From Phycicoccus duodecadis (lineage in GTDB: Bacteria; Actinomycetota; Actinomycetes; Actinomycetales; Dermatophilaceae), in the NCBI RefSeq assembly GCF_002846495.1, contig NZ_PJNE01000001.1:1612001-1676000 (forward strand): 64,000 nucleotides of DNA, given 5' to 3'. Position 1 is the first letter of the stretch, and each line of letters begins with the position of its first letter. This document shows positions 8,804 through 16,587 of this stretch, piece after piece. Both the position numbers and the translations under genes were made by a program. Below the pieces are notes generated by a model that searched no databases, had not been told where the DNA came from, and was given only the letters and a program-made list of their open reading frames with translations.

Positions 8804-8992
8804 CTATCGGAGAAAGCCCTTCGTGGGCACCTGCCGGAACATCGCATCCACCGCCTTGGGCTCCACCCGAATCAGTCGACCCGACCTGTAGGCGACCAAC
8901 TCGCCATCGATGATCCGGCGCCGAAGCGTTTTCACGCTGATGCCAGTACGATCGGCGGCTTGAGCCAATGACTCGTATTGCCGCTTGACCAT
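8804..8992 (-). CDS. Excisionase-like helix-turn-helix protein
   Basis: A 62-residue winged-helix protein of the HTH_17/excisionase type. 'YESLAQAADRTGISVKTLRRRI' (the helix-turn-helix) is followed by 'DGELVAYRSGRLIRVEPKAVDAMF', the usual wing and closing helix. Xis proteins bend DNA at attachment sites and steer a tyrosine integrase towards excision. In many actinobacterial elements xis sits directly beside int, but no integrase gene follows here. The gene is divergent from the NERD gene. A larger minus-strand frame starting at 9131 overlaps it but lacks domain support. Confidence 0.75.
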   Translation of the reverse strand: MVKRQYESLAQAADRTGISVKTLRRRIIDGELVAYRSGRLIRVEPKAVDAMFRQVPTKGFLR

Positions 8993-9129
8993 GCTTTAAG
9001 AGTAGAGCCACAGGTTCACGGGACTGAGGGTTACCGGTGCTGAAGGAGGGATCTGACGCAACCTCCTGCGTTGAGCGACCGCGGCGAAATACCGTGGGGA
9101 ACATGGACGGGGGAACGGAGGAGGAGCGC

Positions 9130-9948
9130 ATGCGCCTGCGCTACGCCGGAACATGCCGAATCTGTGGGTCGCAGCTGCCAGCGAAAGGGGATGCGATCTA
9201 CGAACGGGTGACTAGGACGGTGCGATGTGTCACCCATGAGGTCAGTACGCCCGATGCTGTGCCAGCCGGTCACGAGCTCGACCTCGCTCTTCCTGAGGTG
9301 GTTCCTACCGGAACGGCAGGAGCGTCAGCGCGTCGGGAGTTCGAACGGCGCAAAGCAGCGCGCGAAGAGCGGATCCGTGCCAAGCACCCGAAACTCGGCG
9401 GCTTGATCCTCGCCGTCTCCGAAGAACCTCAGTCCACCAACGCATGGAACACCGGCGCACTAGGCGAGGAGAAGCTCGGCGGGGGCCTCGACCGCCTCGC
9501 CTCCGGGAAGATCCGGTTGTTGCACGACCGTCGGATGCCAAGGAGCAGGGCGAACATCGACCACCTGGCCGTGACACCGACCGGCGTCTATGTCATCGAC
9601 GCCAAGAAGTACCGCGGCCGCCCGCACCTTAAGATCGACGGTGGGCTCTTCCGGCCACGCGTCGAACGGCTGATGATCGGCTCACGCGACTGCACCAAGC
9701 TCGTCGACGGGGTACTCAAACAAGTCGACGTCGTGCGCGCACTCCTCGAGCCCGAGGTACCAGTGCACGGGGCCCTCTGCTTCATAGAGGCCGACTGGCC
9801 ACTGCTCGGCGGCAACTTCACCATTCGCGACGTGCACGCCCTCTGGCCCAAGAAGCTCTACCCGAAGCTCCAAGCAGAAGGCCCCCTCACCACCGAAACC
9901 ATCGCCGAGGTGCACGGCATTCTCGCAAAGGCGTTGCCGGCGTCCTGA
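9130..9948 (+). CDS. NERD-domain protein with N-terminal zinc-ribbon-like segment
   Basis: A 272-residue protein. The N-terminus has a small Cys/His cluster ('CRICGSQLPAKGDAIYE...CVTH'), then a charged helical linker. A NERD (nuclease-related) domain covers about residues 100-250, with 'NIDHLAVTPTGVYVIDAKKY' giving the Asp...(D)-A-K core of the PD-(D/E)XK-like fold. NERD proteins are thought to act on nucleic acids, sometimes in defence. The start at 9130 is preferred over 9037 and 9103 because GGAGGAGGAG lies immediately upstream and the domain begins here. It lies between the excisionase-like gene and the R-M island. Confidence 0.75.
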   Translation: MRLRYAGTCRICGSQLPAKGDAIYERVTRTVRCVTHEVSTPDAVPAGHELDLALPEVVPTGTAGASARREFERRKAAREERIRAKHPKLGGLILAVSEEPQSTNAWNTGALGEEKLGGGLDRLASGKIRLLHDRRMPRSRANIDHLAVTPTGVYVIDAKKYRGRPHLKIDGGLFRPRVERLMIGSRDCTKLVDGVLKQVDVVRALLEPEVPVHGALCFIEADWPLLGGNFTIRDVHALWPKKLYPKLQAEGPLTTETIAEVHGILAKALPAS

Positions 9949-10004
9949 GGTGTATCCGTGCCCAAGCGGCGAAGAACGCGCTATGGGTTGGGGGGAGAAT
10001 ACGC

Positions 10005-10058
10005 CGACCGGCCGTCCCAGAATGCCCGCGCTGCCAGCCTACGAGGCTCGGCCGGTCG
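10005..10058. repeat. Compound inverted repeat downstream of the NERD gene
   Basis: CGACCGGCCG (10005-10014) pairs perfectly with CGGCCGGTCG (10049-10058). Inside the loop, AGCCT-acg-AGGCT (10036-10048) forms a second hairpin that abuts the right outer arm. It could end the NERD transcript or be a binding site; no gene occupies 9949-10242. Confidence 0.5.
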
Positions 10059-10180
10059 ACAGGAGCACCGCCTATGAGGTGCCAGCTGGTTGCGCGACCT
10101 CCTCTGACTGAGCGTGTGGGTCGCTACCTCCGGCGTGGACCATTCCGATGCTCTGCCGAATTTGCCTCTATAGGATCAAG

Positions 10181-10227
10181 GCGGCGCTGCGCGCCGCGGC
10201 CCTGCGGGCGGCGCTGGCGCGCCGTCC
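10181..10227. repeat. GC-rich hairpin cluster
   Basis: Three adjacent short hairpins occur in a row: GCGGCG/CGCCGC around CTGCG, GCCC/GGGC around TGC, and a GGCG/CGCC pair. The cluster resembles REP-like palindromic sequence or a terminator near the ends of the NERD gene and of the minus-strand gene at 10243. Confidence 0.35.
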
Positions 10228-10242
10228 TCGGTCCGGTGGTGT

Positions 10243-10935
10243 CTACGGCCAAACAGCGGAATGCACAAGAGTGAGCGCCACATCCAATGCTTCTAGCGCG
10301 TCACTCTCTGCGATCGCATCCAGACGGCGCTCCACATCCGGCTCAAGGTCCTCGGCGAGCTGCGCCCTCGCCATCAGAGATGACTTGTGGAGAGGAGCCT
10401 TGAAATGCGCAGACACCTTCCTCGCCTCGTTGAGGGCGCTCAACCGCGACAGTAACTCCTGCGTAATCACACCCCTGTCGGCTGCCGTCGTCATCAGTCT
10501 CCCCAACCCCCATCGCTCCCATCTCTCCGGAAGATCGTCGGAGATCGACAGGATGCCCGCGAGGTGTCGCTCGCAGGCAGCATGCGCGCACATGAGCGAG
10601 GCCAGGCTCTGCCCGCGAATGAGACAGAGTGCGCTCTCGTGGACTAGCCACATGGTCTCTAGGCCTCCGTGGAACAGTTGCCCCCAGCCAGTCTCGTGCC
10701 TCGTCTCGATGTCGCGGACAAGACCCCAACGGCGGGCCCGTTCCCGTCGCGTTGCGCGGTCCTGAAGGAACAGGCGCGCGACCAAGCCGTCCGCCGAGTC
10801 GACTGGCGATGCATCCAACCACTCCTCCAGGCGCTCTGCCAGGGAGAGAGCGCGCACACCTGGGATCGGTAGCTGTAGCTGGTCGACAATCACGGCAGGA
10901 CCGTCCACATCCGAATTCAGCACCAGGCACCCCAT
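10243..10935 (-). CDS. Uncharacterised helical protein with an HEPN-like RX4H motif
   Basis: A 230-residue, mostly alpha-helical protein of unknown function. A conserved-looking core runs from 'WLVHESALCLIRGQSLASLMCAHAACERHLAGIL' to 'LSALNEARKVSAHFK'. The RX4H pattern (Arg172 to His177), preceded by a long helix pair, is what HEPN-fold ribonuclease or antitoxin-type proteins and DUF4145-like proteins show. HEPN membership is inference. The gene is divergent from the putative REase gene at 10999 and part of the R-M island. The frame is open far upstream over the other gene, but the ATG at 10935 is the last one that clears it. Confidence 0.5.
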   Translation of the reverse strand: MGCLVLNSDVDGPAVIVDQLQLPIPGVRALSLAERLEEWLDASPVDSADGLVARLFLQDRATRRERARRWGLVRDIETRHETGWGQLFHGGLETMWLVHESALCLIRGQSLASLMCAHAACERHLAGILSISDDLPERWERWGLGRLMTTAADRGVITQELLSRLSALNEARKVSAHFKAPLHKSSLMARAQLAEDLEPDVERRLDAIAESDALEALDVALTLVHSAVWP

Positions 10936-10998
10936 CCTTCGGTCGGAGTGGCACCAACCGCCCTCATCGGAGGAGCCACAGCGGATATCGTTCCACTC

Positions 10999-11739
10999 AT
11001 GCCTCCCAGCCGGCGGACCGGCGCGACTCCCTTGACGATTGCACCCCCCCTTCACGATGTCCTCGCGGACATGGGCGCGAAATACCGCGCCGATCCGGTG
11101 GCCGCCGTACGCAGCCAAGCCTTTATCAAGACCCTCCATGATCATCTCGCGGGCGAGCTGGACGCCTCCCTCCTGGACAGCGCTCGGCGGGAAGGCGTGC
11201 AGGTCATGAAGGAGGTGAAACTCTTTGGTTCCCATAAGCCCAAGGATGCGGACGTTGCCGTGGTCCACCCCCACAACGGGCCATTGATGATCGTCGGCGT
11301 GCGCAGCCAAATGAGTTCCATTGGGAACAATGTGTTGGAGTACTACCAAGGAATAGTTGGCGAGTGCATCAGTTTGCAGGACCGGTTCCCTATGGCCGTA
11401 ATCGGATACGTTTACCTGCATCCGAAGGTGAGTAAGAAGTGGAGAACCGTCAACGGGAAGAAGGTCCTGGGAGACGAATTCCCCGATCATGCTCGCTACG
11501 CCAAGATGTACAGCGCCATTACCGGACGTGACGGCACCTCTTACAAAGACATTCGAGGCGTTTACGACCAATTCGCGTACATGGTAGTAGATTTCGACGC
11601 CAAGCCTCCGACCGTCGACGACGGGCTGGTACAAGCTGGCGTTCCTCTCGCAAAGAATGACCTGCGTGTTTCCACGTTCACAGATCGCATGATCAGCACC
11701 TTTAAGGACAGGCACATCTGGATGGACATGTTCCAGTAG
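10999..11739 (+). CDS. Putative restriction endonuclease-like protein
   Basis: A 246-residue protein (263 if the GTG at 10948 is used). The central part 'KDADVAVVHPHNGPLMIVGVRSQMSSIGNN' has the shape of a PD-(D/E)XK core: an Asp strand, then about 14 residues later a strand ending V-R-S-Q. Gln in place of the usual Lys is known in BglII/BstYI-type enzymes. 'RFPMAVIGYVYLHP' and a helical C-terminus follow. Context supports a restriction enzyme: a PLD-type REase gene and a methyltransferase gene lie next to it. It could also be another defence effector. The start is uncertain because no good ribosome binding site precedes either candidate. Confidence 0.45.
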   Translation: MPPSRRTGATPLTIAPPLHDVLADMGAKYRADPVAAVRSQAFIKTLHDHLAGELDASLLDSARREGVQVMKEVKLFGSHKPKDADVAVVHPHNGPLMIVGVRSQMSSIGNNVLEYYQGIVGECISLQDRFPMAVIGYVYLHPKVSKKWRTVNGKKVLGDEFPDHARYAKMYSAITGRDGTSYKDIRGVYDQFAYMVVDFDAKPPTVDDGLVQAGVPLAKNDLRVSTFTDRMISTFKDRHIWMDMFQ

Positions 11740-11854
11740 GAGACGGGTTCAGGGCCCGCGCCGCACACCTTCGCTAGGACCGACAATCCGCCACGCCGCT
11801 CCCGGCGAGATCCACTTCCGACCCTCTTGATCACAATTAGGGCATGCTGCACGC

Positions 11855-13051
11855 ATGCGCGTCAGCCTGGTGACTCAACCGTTGACCCATTCGCCCACGG
11901 CCGCCATGGTGATCGCTGCGCTGGCTGCGGACGCCGAGATTGACCGGATTGACATCGCCGTGGCCTGGGCCAAACGAAGCGGGTTCAGTCAGGTCGCGGA
12001 GAGCCTGCGCTCGTTCACCTCGCGCGGAGGCATTCTCCGAATCGTCACGGGCGTCAGCCAGGGAGGGGCGACTCGTCAAGGCCTAGAGCTCGTGGCCGAA
12101 TTGGCGACTGAAGCGTACATTGTTCACCATGCTGGGAGAACCTTTCACACTAAGGTCTACGCCGGCTATGGTGATGATCATGCCACGCTATTGGTGGGAT
12201 CTCACAACCTTACCCTTGGTGGCCTTGTAACCAACTTCGAAGTTGGCGCGCTGTTAGAGGCGGACAGATCCTCTGCTTCCGACGAGGTCGTGGTCCAACA
12301 ATTCCAAGAATACATCGACACTCTAATAGGTGACGACGAGGCCACAAAAGAGCTCACCCTTGGAACCCTCGCGCAGCTCATTTCTGATCCTAGATACCTA
12401 GTTGGAGACGAGGACGCCCCGGACAGGGCCAACGGGCGAGCCGCGAGTGCGGCAGGAGGAGGCGGGAACTCACTCTTTGGCACTTCGACGCTGAATCTCC
12501 GAAGGGCAGCTGGAAGTCGTACCGGTCCGGGCTCGTCTGCTGCCACGACGAAACGTGTCCCAACGGCCGGGAATCCGACCGCATCGCCAGCAACTGTTCT
12601 GCGACGCTGGTACAAGCGCGTACCTGCGTCAAGCGTGAGCCGGGTGGGAGGCAACACCAACCCCCAAGGGCACCTTACCCTCACGCAAGGTCCAGGCATC
12701 CCCGGGCAACAACCCCACCCGATTAGACAAGGCACGTACTTCCGCAACATCTTCTTCGGCGATGCCGCTTGGGCACCAGGTAGACGAGCAACCACGGAGG
12801 TCGCGACAGTGACTGTTGAAGTTATCGCCAGAGGAAAAGATCTGGGAACGTTCAACTTGGTCGTTGAACACAACACCCTGTTTGAGTCCGGCCAAGGGAA
12901 CCGGTCCTCGTTTTTGCACTGGGGAAGCACCCTGAGCGAGTACCTGCGAAAGCGAGTCGATCACACGGGAGATATCGTCACCCTGGAGAAGCTCAGCGAC
13001 GGCACCTACCGTCTAACTCTCGACCGCCATGCGGTTGGACCCTTTCTGTAA
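11855..13051 (+). CDS. Phospholipase D-family restriction endonuclease (BfiI/NgoFVII type)
   Basis: A 398-residue protein in two parts. The N-terminal PLD nuclease domain (residues 1-170) has a single HxK motif, His98-x-Lys100 in 'TFHTKVYAGYG', then 'LLVGSHNLTLGGL' with Asn118 and Glu129. One motif per chain means the active site forms at a dimer interface, as in BfiI, which cuts DNA without metal ions. After a low-complexity linker (about 195-270), the C-terminal domain ('YFRNIFFGD', 'SSFLHWGSTLSEYLRKR', 'TGDIVTLEK') matches the B3-like recognition domain of this family. It is convergent with the methyltransferase gene, 31 bases apart, so the two probably form one R-M system. Confidence 0.82.
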   Translation: MRVSLVTQPLTHSPTAAMVIAALAADAEIDRIDIAVAWAKRSGFSQVAESLRSFTSRGGILRIVTGVSQGGATRQGLELVAELATEAYIVHHAGRTFHTKVYAGYGDDHATLLVGSHNLTLGGLVTNFEVGALLEADRSSASDEVVVQQFQEYIDTLIGDDEATKELTLGTLAQLISDPRYLVGDEDAPDRANGRAASAAGGGGNSLFGTSTLNLRRAAGSRTGPGSSAATTKRVPTAGNPTASPATVLRRWYKRVPASSVSRVGGNTNPQGHLTLTQGPGIPGQQPHPIRQGTYFRNIFFGDAAWAPGRRATTEVATVTVEVIARGKDLGTFNLVVEHNTLFESGQGNRSSFLHWGSTLSEYLRKRVDHTGDIVTLEKLSDGTYRLTLDRHAVGPFL

Positions 13052-13082
13052 ATGCCGTCCGGACCCCAGTCGCACGTTTGCA

Positions 13083-14669
13083 CTACTGAGCAGATTCACG
13101 CCACCGAGTGAGAACATCCACTCCGTCGCGGATGAGCTCAACCTCTCGATCCGACAGCGCGAGCCCCCCGCGGAGGACCGCCTCGTCACCCAGTTCGTAT
13201 GCCCCCCGGATGTCCCCAGACTTCAGGCGCTGATCGATGAGCACCGCGTGCTCGGAAGTAGAGGCCATAGCAATGCGCACCTCTGAGGCCTCGCCCGGGA
13301 TCATCACCATGACACCACCACCCAGCGAGTGAACTCTCAATTCGCACTCGAGCAAGGTCAGCGACGTATACCAACTGGCTGCAATCAGCGCGGGGTCTGA
13401 ACCCTTAGACAGGTACCCGCACAGCAAACTATTACTCGCTACGCACCCTGCGTCGTTGACCATGAGGAGGGGGGTGGAGCTGAAAACGGACAGAATCAAG
13501 TCCGGCGTCAGCACTCCAGGCACCAGATACCATGGATCACGCACTTTGCACTTATAGCGATTGGCGACGCCTCTCCGAGCCCCTTCGGCAACGTAGTCTG
13601 CTTCCGCGGCGGAGAGTCCTCCTTTTGATGCGGGGTGGAAGAGCGTGTCGTAGCTTGGCATGTGAGACGTGAACAACCCTCTGCCCCGGAGGCTGCGAGT
13701 CGTTGTCACAGCTCGTCGGAGCACTCCCCGCGGCAGCTTGTATGCCTTGACCGTCTCTGGACTGGGATGAAAGAACGTCTTATCCCCTGATACGTAGCCA
13801 ATTCTCAACTTCATTACTTCGGCAGCCGGCCGCGTTATCGGGGCCAGCCGATCAAGAAGGTCACGTAGTTCTTGGGCAAGTAGGGCTCGGACGAAATCGC
13901 GTTCACCCTGGACAATCCGCTCGACGTCCAAGGTGGAAACGGTTGCGGGACGATGGAGCGCGAGGTCGGCCACTGCTTCGTAGGTCTCGAACTCCACTGT
14001 TGAGCTCCGGCCCCCATGGCCATCCGCAAAGAGAAGGACCACGTCTTGCAGAATGTCTGGGAAGACCCGCTCGAAGACACGTACGACTCGGAGAGATGAA
14101 AAGTTCTGTCCCAAGAACTGCCACAGTGGGCGCGCGTACCGCACGTATGTCAGTTCATATGGCAATACGAATGCCAGTCGCCCGCCTATACGCAGGAAGT
14201 TGGACGCATGAATGACGAAGGGCATCCAAATGCTTCCACTCGGCTCCATCCCTGACGGTAAGCGGTCGTGTGCGACTGCGAGCGCGCGGCTCCGTGCCGC
14301 TGAGTCCACATGACGAAGCCGCACATAGGGCGGGTTGCCGATGACAGCATCCACCGGGTGTGGCGGCTGAGCGAGGAAGTCACCGCTCACGACCTCAGAT
14401 TCGTGGATCAGTTGTCCAGAAACAGCCGCGCCCACCGCGGGCTCATCCAGTTCCACACCGCGAACGTGCATCTGCTGTAACTCACGCTTCGCGGCGACTA
14501 TCTTTAGCGCCCTTAGAAACGCACCATCTCCAAAGCTGGGTTCGAGGATAGTGTCCTGGTCACCGCGCAGCACCCAGTCGGCCATGTACTCGGCCGCGGA
14601 GGACGGCGTGTAGTACGCGCCCATCTGTCGCTGAATGCTCACCTGACGCTCCGACAGTGCCGTGGTCAT
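13083..14669 (-). CDS. M.TaqI-like N6-adenine DNA methyltransferase
   Basis: A 528-residue gamma-class methyltransferase. Motif X is 'GAYYTP' (residues 17-22), motif I (SAM binding) 'LEPSFGDGAF' (42-51) and motif IV 'NPPY' (112-115), the adenine-flipping catalytic loop. The long C-terminal half is the target-recognition domain. It methylates adenine in the target of the associated endonuclease and so protects the host; the recognition sequence is not deducible. It is transcribed towards the PLD REase gene and is the last gene before the element boundary. Codon use looks less GC-biased than in the chromosome to the right. Confidence 0.88.
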   Translation of the reverse strand: MTTALSERQVSIQRQMGAYYTPSSAAEYMADWVLRGDQDTILEPSFGDGAFLRALKIVAAKRELQQMHVRGVELDEPAVGAAVSGQLIHESEVVSGDFLAQPPHPVDAVIGNPPYVRLRHVDSAARSRALAVAHDRLPSGMEPSGSIWMPFVIHASNFLRIGGRLAFVLPYELTYVRYARPLWQFLGQNFSSLRVVRVFERVFPDILQDVVLLFADGHGGRSSTVEFETYEAVADLALHRPATVSTLDVERIVQGERDFVRALLAQELRDLLDRLAPITRPAAEVMKLRIGYVSGDKTFFHPSPETVKAYKLPRGVLRRAVTTTRSLRGRGLFTSHMPSYDTLFHPASKGGLSAAEADYVAEGARRGVANRYKCKVRDPWYLVPGVLTPDLILSVFSSTPLLMVNDAGCVASNSLLCGYLSKGSDPALIAASWYTSLTLLECELRVHSLGGGVMVMIPGEASEVRIAMASTSEHAVLIDQRLKSGDIRGAYELGDEAVLRGGLALSDREVELIRDGVDVLTRWRESAQ

Positions 14670-15106
14670 TCGTGAGCCTCCTGGTTCTCTGTCTGCCTCA
14701 CACCTGAGGGCTGGAACGGGCGACGGCCATCCTGCGATGGGTGGTGCTCCCTGCTTCGCCTCGCTGCACCATATCTACCGCGCCGCTCTGACACGGGGAG
14801 GGTTCCATCAGCGGGCAGCGAGTCGTCCCGCTGGCCTGCCGTGGCCATCGATCGCGAGAAGCACCAAGATGGCTGGTAGCGACGTGCGGCTGCCTCCGGA
14901 CCACCATGACGGGCAGGCCCCGCCCCTTCGCCGTCCGGAGTCGGGGTCCAAACCGGATGGCCAACGAAACGCTGATGGAGGGGTGCGAGCGGGGACACAT
15001 GGCAGGACACATGCGCCCGTGGGGGACCAGCAGCAGTCACCACCGCCCGTCGACAACTGGGCAGGTGAGGGACCACGTCAGGAACGCCCGAGCATGTTGA
15101 ATTCCC
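14670..15106. other. Non-coding attachment-side segment
   Basis: Long frames exist on both strands, but they run into tRNA-derived sequence and show no domain, so I see no gene. The segment lies between the methyltransferase start and the tRNA fragment and should contain the methyltransferase promoter and integrase/excisionase binding sites. Confidence 0.45.
14993..15013. repeat. Tandem 9-bp direct repeat near attR
   Basis: GGACACATG occurs at 14993-15001 and again at 15005-15013, a 12-base period. Short direct repeats about 100 bases from a core site are typical of integrase arm-binding sites; that function is inference. Confidence 0.35.
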
Positions 15107-15146
15107 AATCCGTAGGTTGTGGGTTCGAGTCCCACGGGGCCCACCA
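15107..15146 (+). repeat. attR: 3' fragment of a tRNA gene
   Basis: The 40 bases comprise the end of an anticodon arm, a variable loop, a full T arm (GTGGG-TTCGAGT-CCCAC, 15119-15135), the 3' acceptor strand GGGGCCC, the discriminator A and CCA (15144-15146). The bases upstream do not fold into the missing 5' half, so it is not a working tRNA. This is what remains at the distal end after an element integrates into a tRNA 3' end. From the anticodon-stem remnant (AATCCGT) the donor is probably tRNA-Lys(CTT), recalled from typical actinobacterial sequences. Confidence 0.75.
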
Positions 15147-15181
15147 CCTACACGCCCTGGCGCCCACTGAGTCCCGCTCGG

Positions 15182-15205
15182 GAGTCGCACGGCATCCCGC
15201 GACTC
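15182..15205. terminator. Hairpin just after the tRNA fragment
   Basis: GAGTCGC (15182-15188) pairs with GCGACTC (15199-15205) around a 10-base loop. It sits where the terminator of the original tRNA gene would be, on the chromosomal side of the junction. There is no T-run. Confidence 0.4.
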
Positions 15206-15291
15206 TCGCGGGGCGCCGGGCCCTGTCCAGGAACCGGGCTTCCTCGCTGCCTCGCACGGGCCCACGACCGTGACCATGGGATCCTGACGTC

Positions 15292-16587
15292 ATGACCGAT
15301 CGCAGCTGGGGGTTCCGCACCCGCGCCCTGCATGCCGGCGGGGCACCCGACCCCACCACCGGCGCGCGAGCGGTGCCGATCTACCAGACGAGCAGCTTCG
15401 TCTTCGACGACACCACCGACGCCGCCAGCCTCTTCGCGCTGCAGAAGTACGGCTCGATCTACACCCGCATCGGCAACCCCACCGTCGCGGCCTTCGAGGA
15501 GCGGATGGCGAGCCTCGAGGGCGGCATCGGGGCCGTCGCCGCCGCCAGCGGGCTGGCCGCCGAGTTCCTCGTCTTCGCGGCCCTGGCCGGGGCCGGCGAC
15601 CACATCGTCGCGGCCGGCAGCCTCTACGGCGGCACCCTGACCCAGCTCGACGTCACGCTGCGCCGCTTCGGGGTCGAGACGACGTTCGTCCGCGGCACCG
15701 ACGCGGTCGACTACGCGGCCGCGATCACCCCGGCCACCCGCTGCCTCTTCGCGGAGGTCGTGGCCAACCCCAGCGGCGAGGTCGCCGACCTGGCCGGGCT
15801 GGCCGACGTCGCGCACGCCGCCGGCATCCCGCTGGTCGTCGACGCGACCACGGTGACCCCCTGGCTGTGCCGCCCCATCGAGCACGGCGCCGACATCGTG
15901 ATCCACAGCGCGACGAAGTTCCTCGGCGGGCACGGGACGACGCTCGGCGGCGTGGTCATCGAAAGCGGCCGGTTCGACTGGGGCAACGGCAGGTTCCCGC
16001 GGATGACCGAGCCCGTGCCGTCGTACGGCGGCATCGAGTGGTGGGGCAACTTCGGCGAGTACGGCTTCCTGACCCAGCTGCGCAGCGAGCAGCTGCGGGA
16101 CGTCGGGCCCGCCCTCTCGCCGCACTCGGCGTTCCTGCTGCTGCAGGGCATCGAGACGCTGCCGCAGCGGATGGACGCCCACCTGGCCAACGCCCACGAG
16201 GTGGCGCGCCGGCTCGACCAGGACCCGCGGGTCGGCTGGGTCAGCTGGGCCGGGCTGCCCGACCACCCGCACCACGAGCGGGCGCAGCGCTACACGCCGA
16301 AGGGCCCCGGCGCGGTCTTCTCGTTCGGCGTCCGCGGCGGCCGGGACGCCGGGGCACGGTTCATCGAGTCGCTCCAGCTGTGCAGCCACCTGGCCAACAT
16401 CGGGGACGCGCGGACCCTCGTCATCCACCCCGCGAGCACCACCCACCAGCAGCTGAGGGTCGACCAGCTCGAGGCCGCCGGGGTCGGCGAGGACCTGGTG
16501 CGGATCAGCGTCGGGCTCGAGGACGTCGAGGACATCCTCTGGGACCTCGACCAGGCCCTGGCCACCGCCGAGAAGGACGCCCGATGA
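15292..16587 (+). CDS. metY: O-acetylhomoserine/O-succinylhomoserine sulfhydrylase family enzyme
   Basis: A 431-residue PLP enzyme of the Cys/Met metabolism family. Lys209 in 'IHSATKFLGGHG' is the Schiff-base lysine; 'SIYTRIGNPT' binds the cofactor phosphate from the partner subunit. The length and the insertion around 'WGNGRFPRMTEP' fit O-acetylhomoserine sulfhydrylases, which make homocysteine from O-acetylhomoserine and sulfide, rather than the shorter cystathionine synthases. It is the first gene right of the element. A GATCCT hexamer six bases before the ATG hints at a leaderless transcript. The next gene overlaps it by four bases, so both are probably co-transcribed. Confidence 0.85.
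   Translation: MTDRSWGFRTRALHAGGAPDPTTGARAVPIYQTSSFVFDDTTDAASLFALQKYGSIYTRIGNPTVAAFEERMASLEGGIGAVAAASGLAAEFLVFAALAGAGDHIVAAGSLYGGTLTQLDVTLRRFGVETTFVRGTDAVDYAAAITPATRCLFAEVVANPSGEVADLAGLADVAHAAGIPLVVDATTVTPWLCRPIEHGADIVIHSATKFLGGHGTTLGGVVIESGRFDWGNGRFPRMTEPVPSYGGIEWWGNFGEYGFLTQLRSEQLRDVGPALSPHSAFLLLQGIETLPQRMDAHLANAHEVARRLDQDPRVGWVSWAGLPDHPHHERAQRYTPKGPGAVFSFGVRGGRDAGARFIESLQLCSHLANIGDARTLVIHPASTTHQQLRVDQLEAAGVGEDLVRISVGLEDVEDILWDLDQALATAEKDAR

Larger units (their letters stand above)
1..15146. mobile_element. Right part of an integrative conjugative element (left end outside the window)
   Basis: The stretch carries a type IV secretion-like conjugation operon (1350-8287), an excisionase-like gene (8804-8992) and restriction-modification cargo (10243-14669). 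It stops at a tRNA 3' fragment (15107-15146), after which chromosomal metabolic genes begin. A tRNA 3' fragment at one edge is the expected attR of an element that integrated into the 3' end of a tRNA gene with a tyrosine integrase. Because the fragment reads on the plus strand, the intact tRNA, attL, integrase and relaxase should lie left of base 1. The left limit and completeness cannot be judged here. The R-M section (10.2-14.7 kb) looks less GC-rich than the flanks. Confidence 0.75.

Noticed and set aside
8703..9131. 142-codon minus-strand protein around the excisionase-like gene
   Set aside because: The frame overlaps the HTH gene in a different phase and has no recognisable domain; the 62-residue HTH protein explains the region.
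15087..15146. A complete functional tRNA at the element end
   Set aside because: Only the 3' half folds. The bases before 15107 do not pair to make an anticodon stem, D arm or 5' acceptor strand.
14662..15277. Two overlapping 200-codon frames beside attR
   Set aside because: Both run through the tRNA fragment; the minus-strand one gives the WAPWDSNPQPTD-type peptide known as an artefact of reading a tRNA in reverse.
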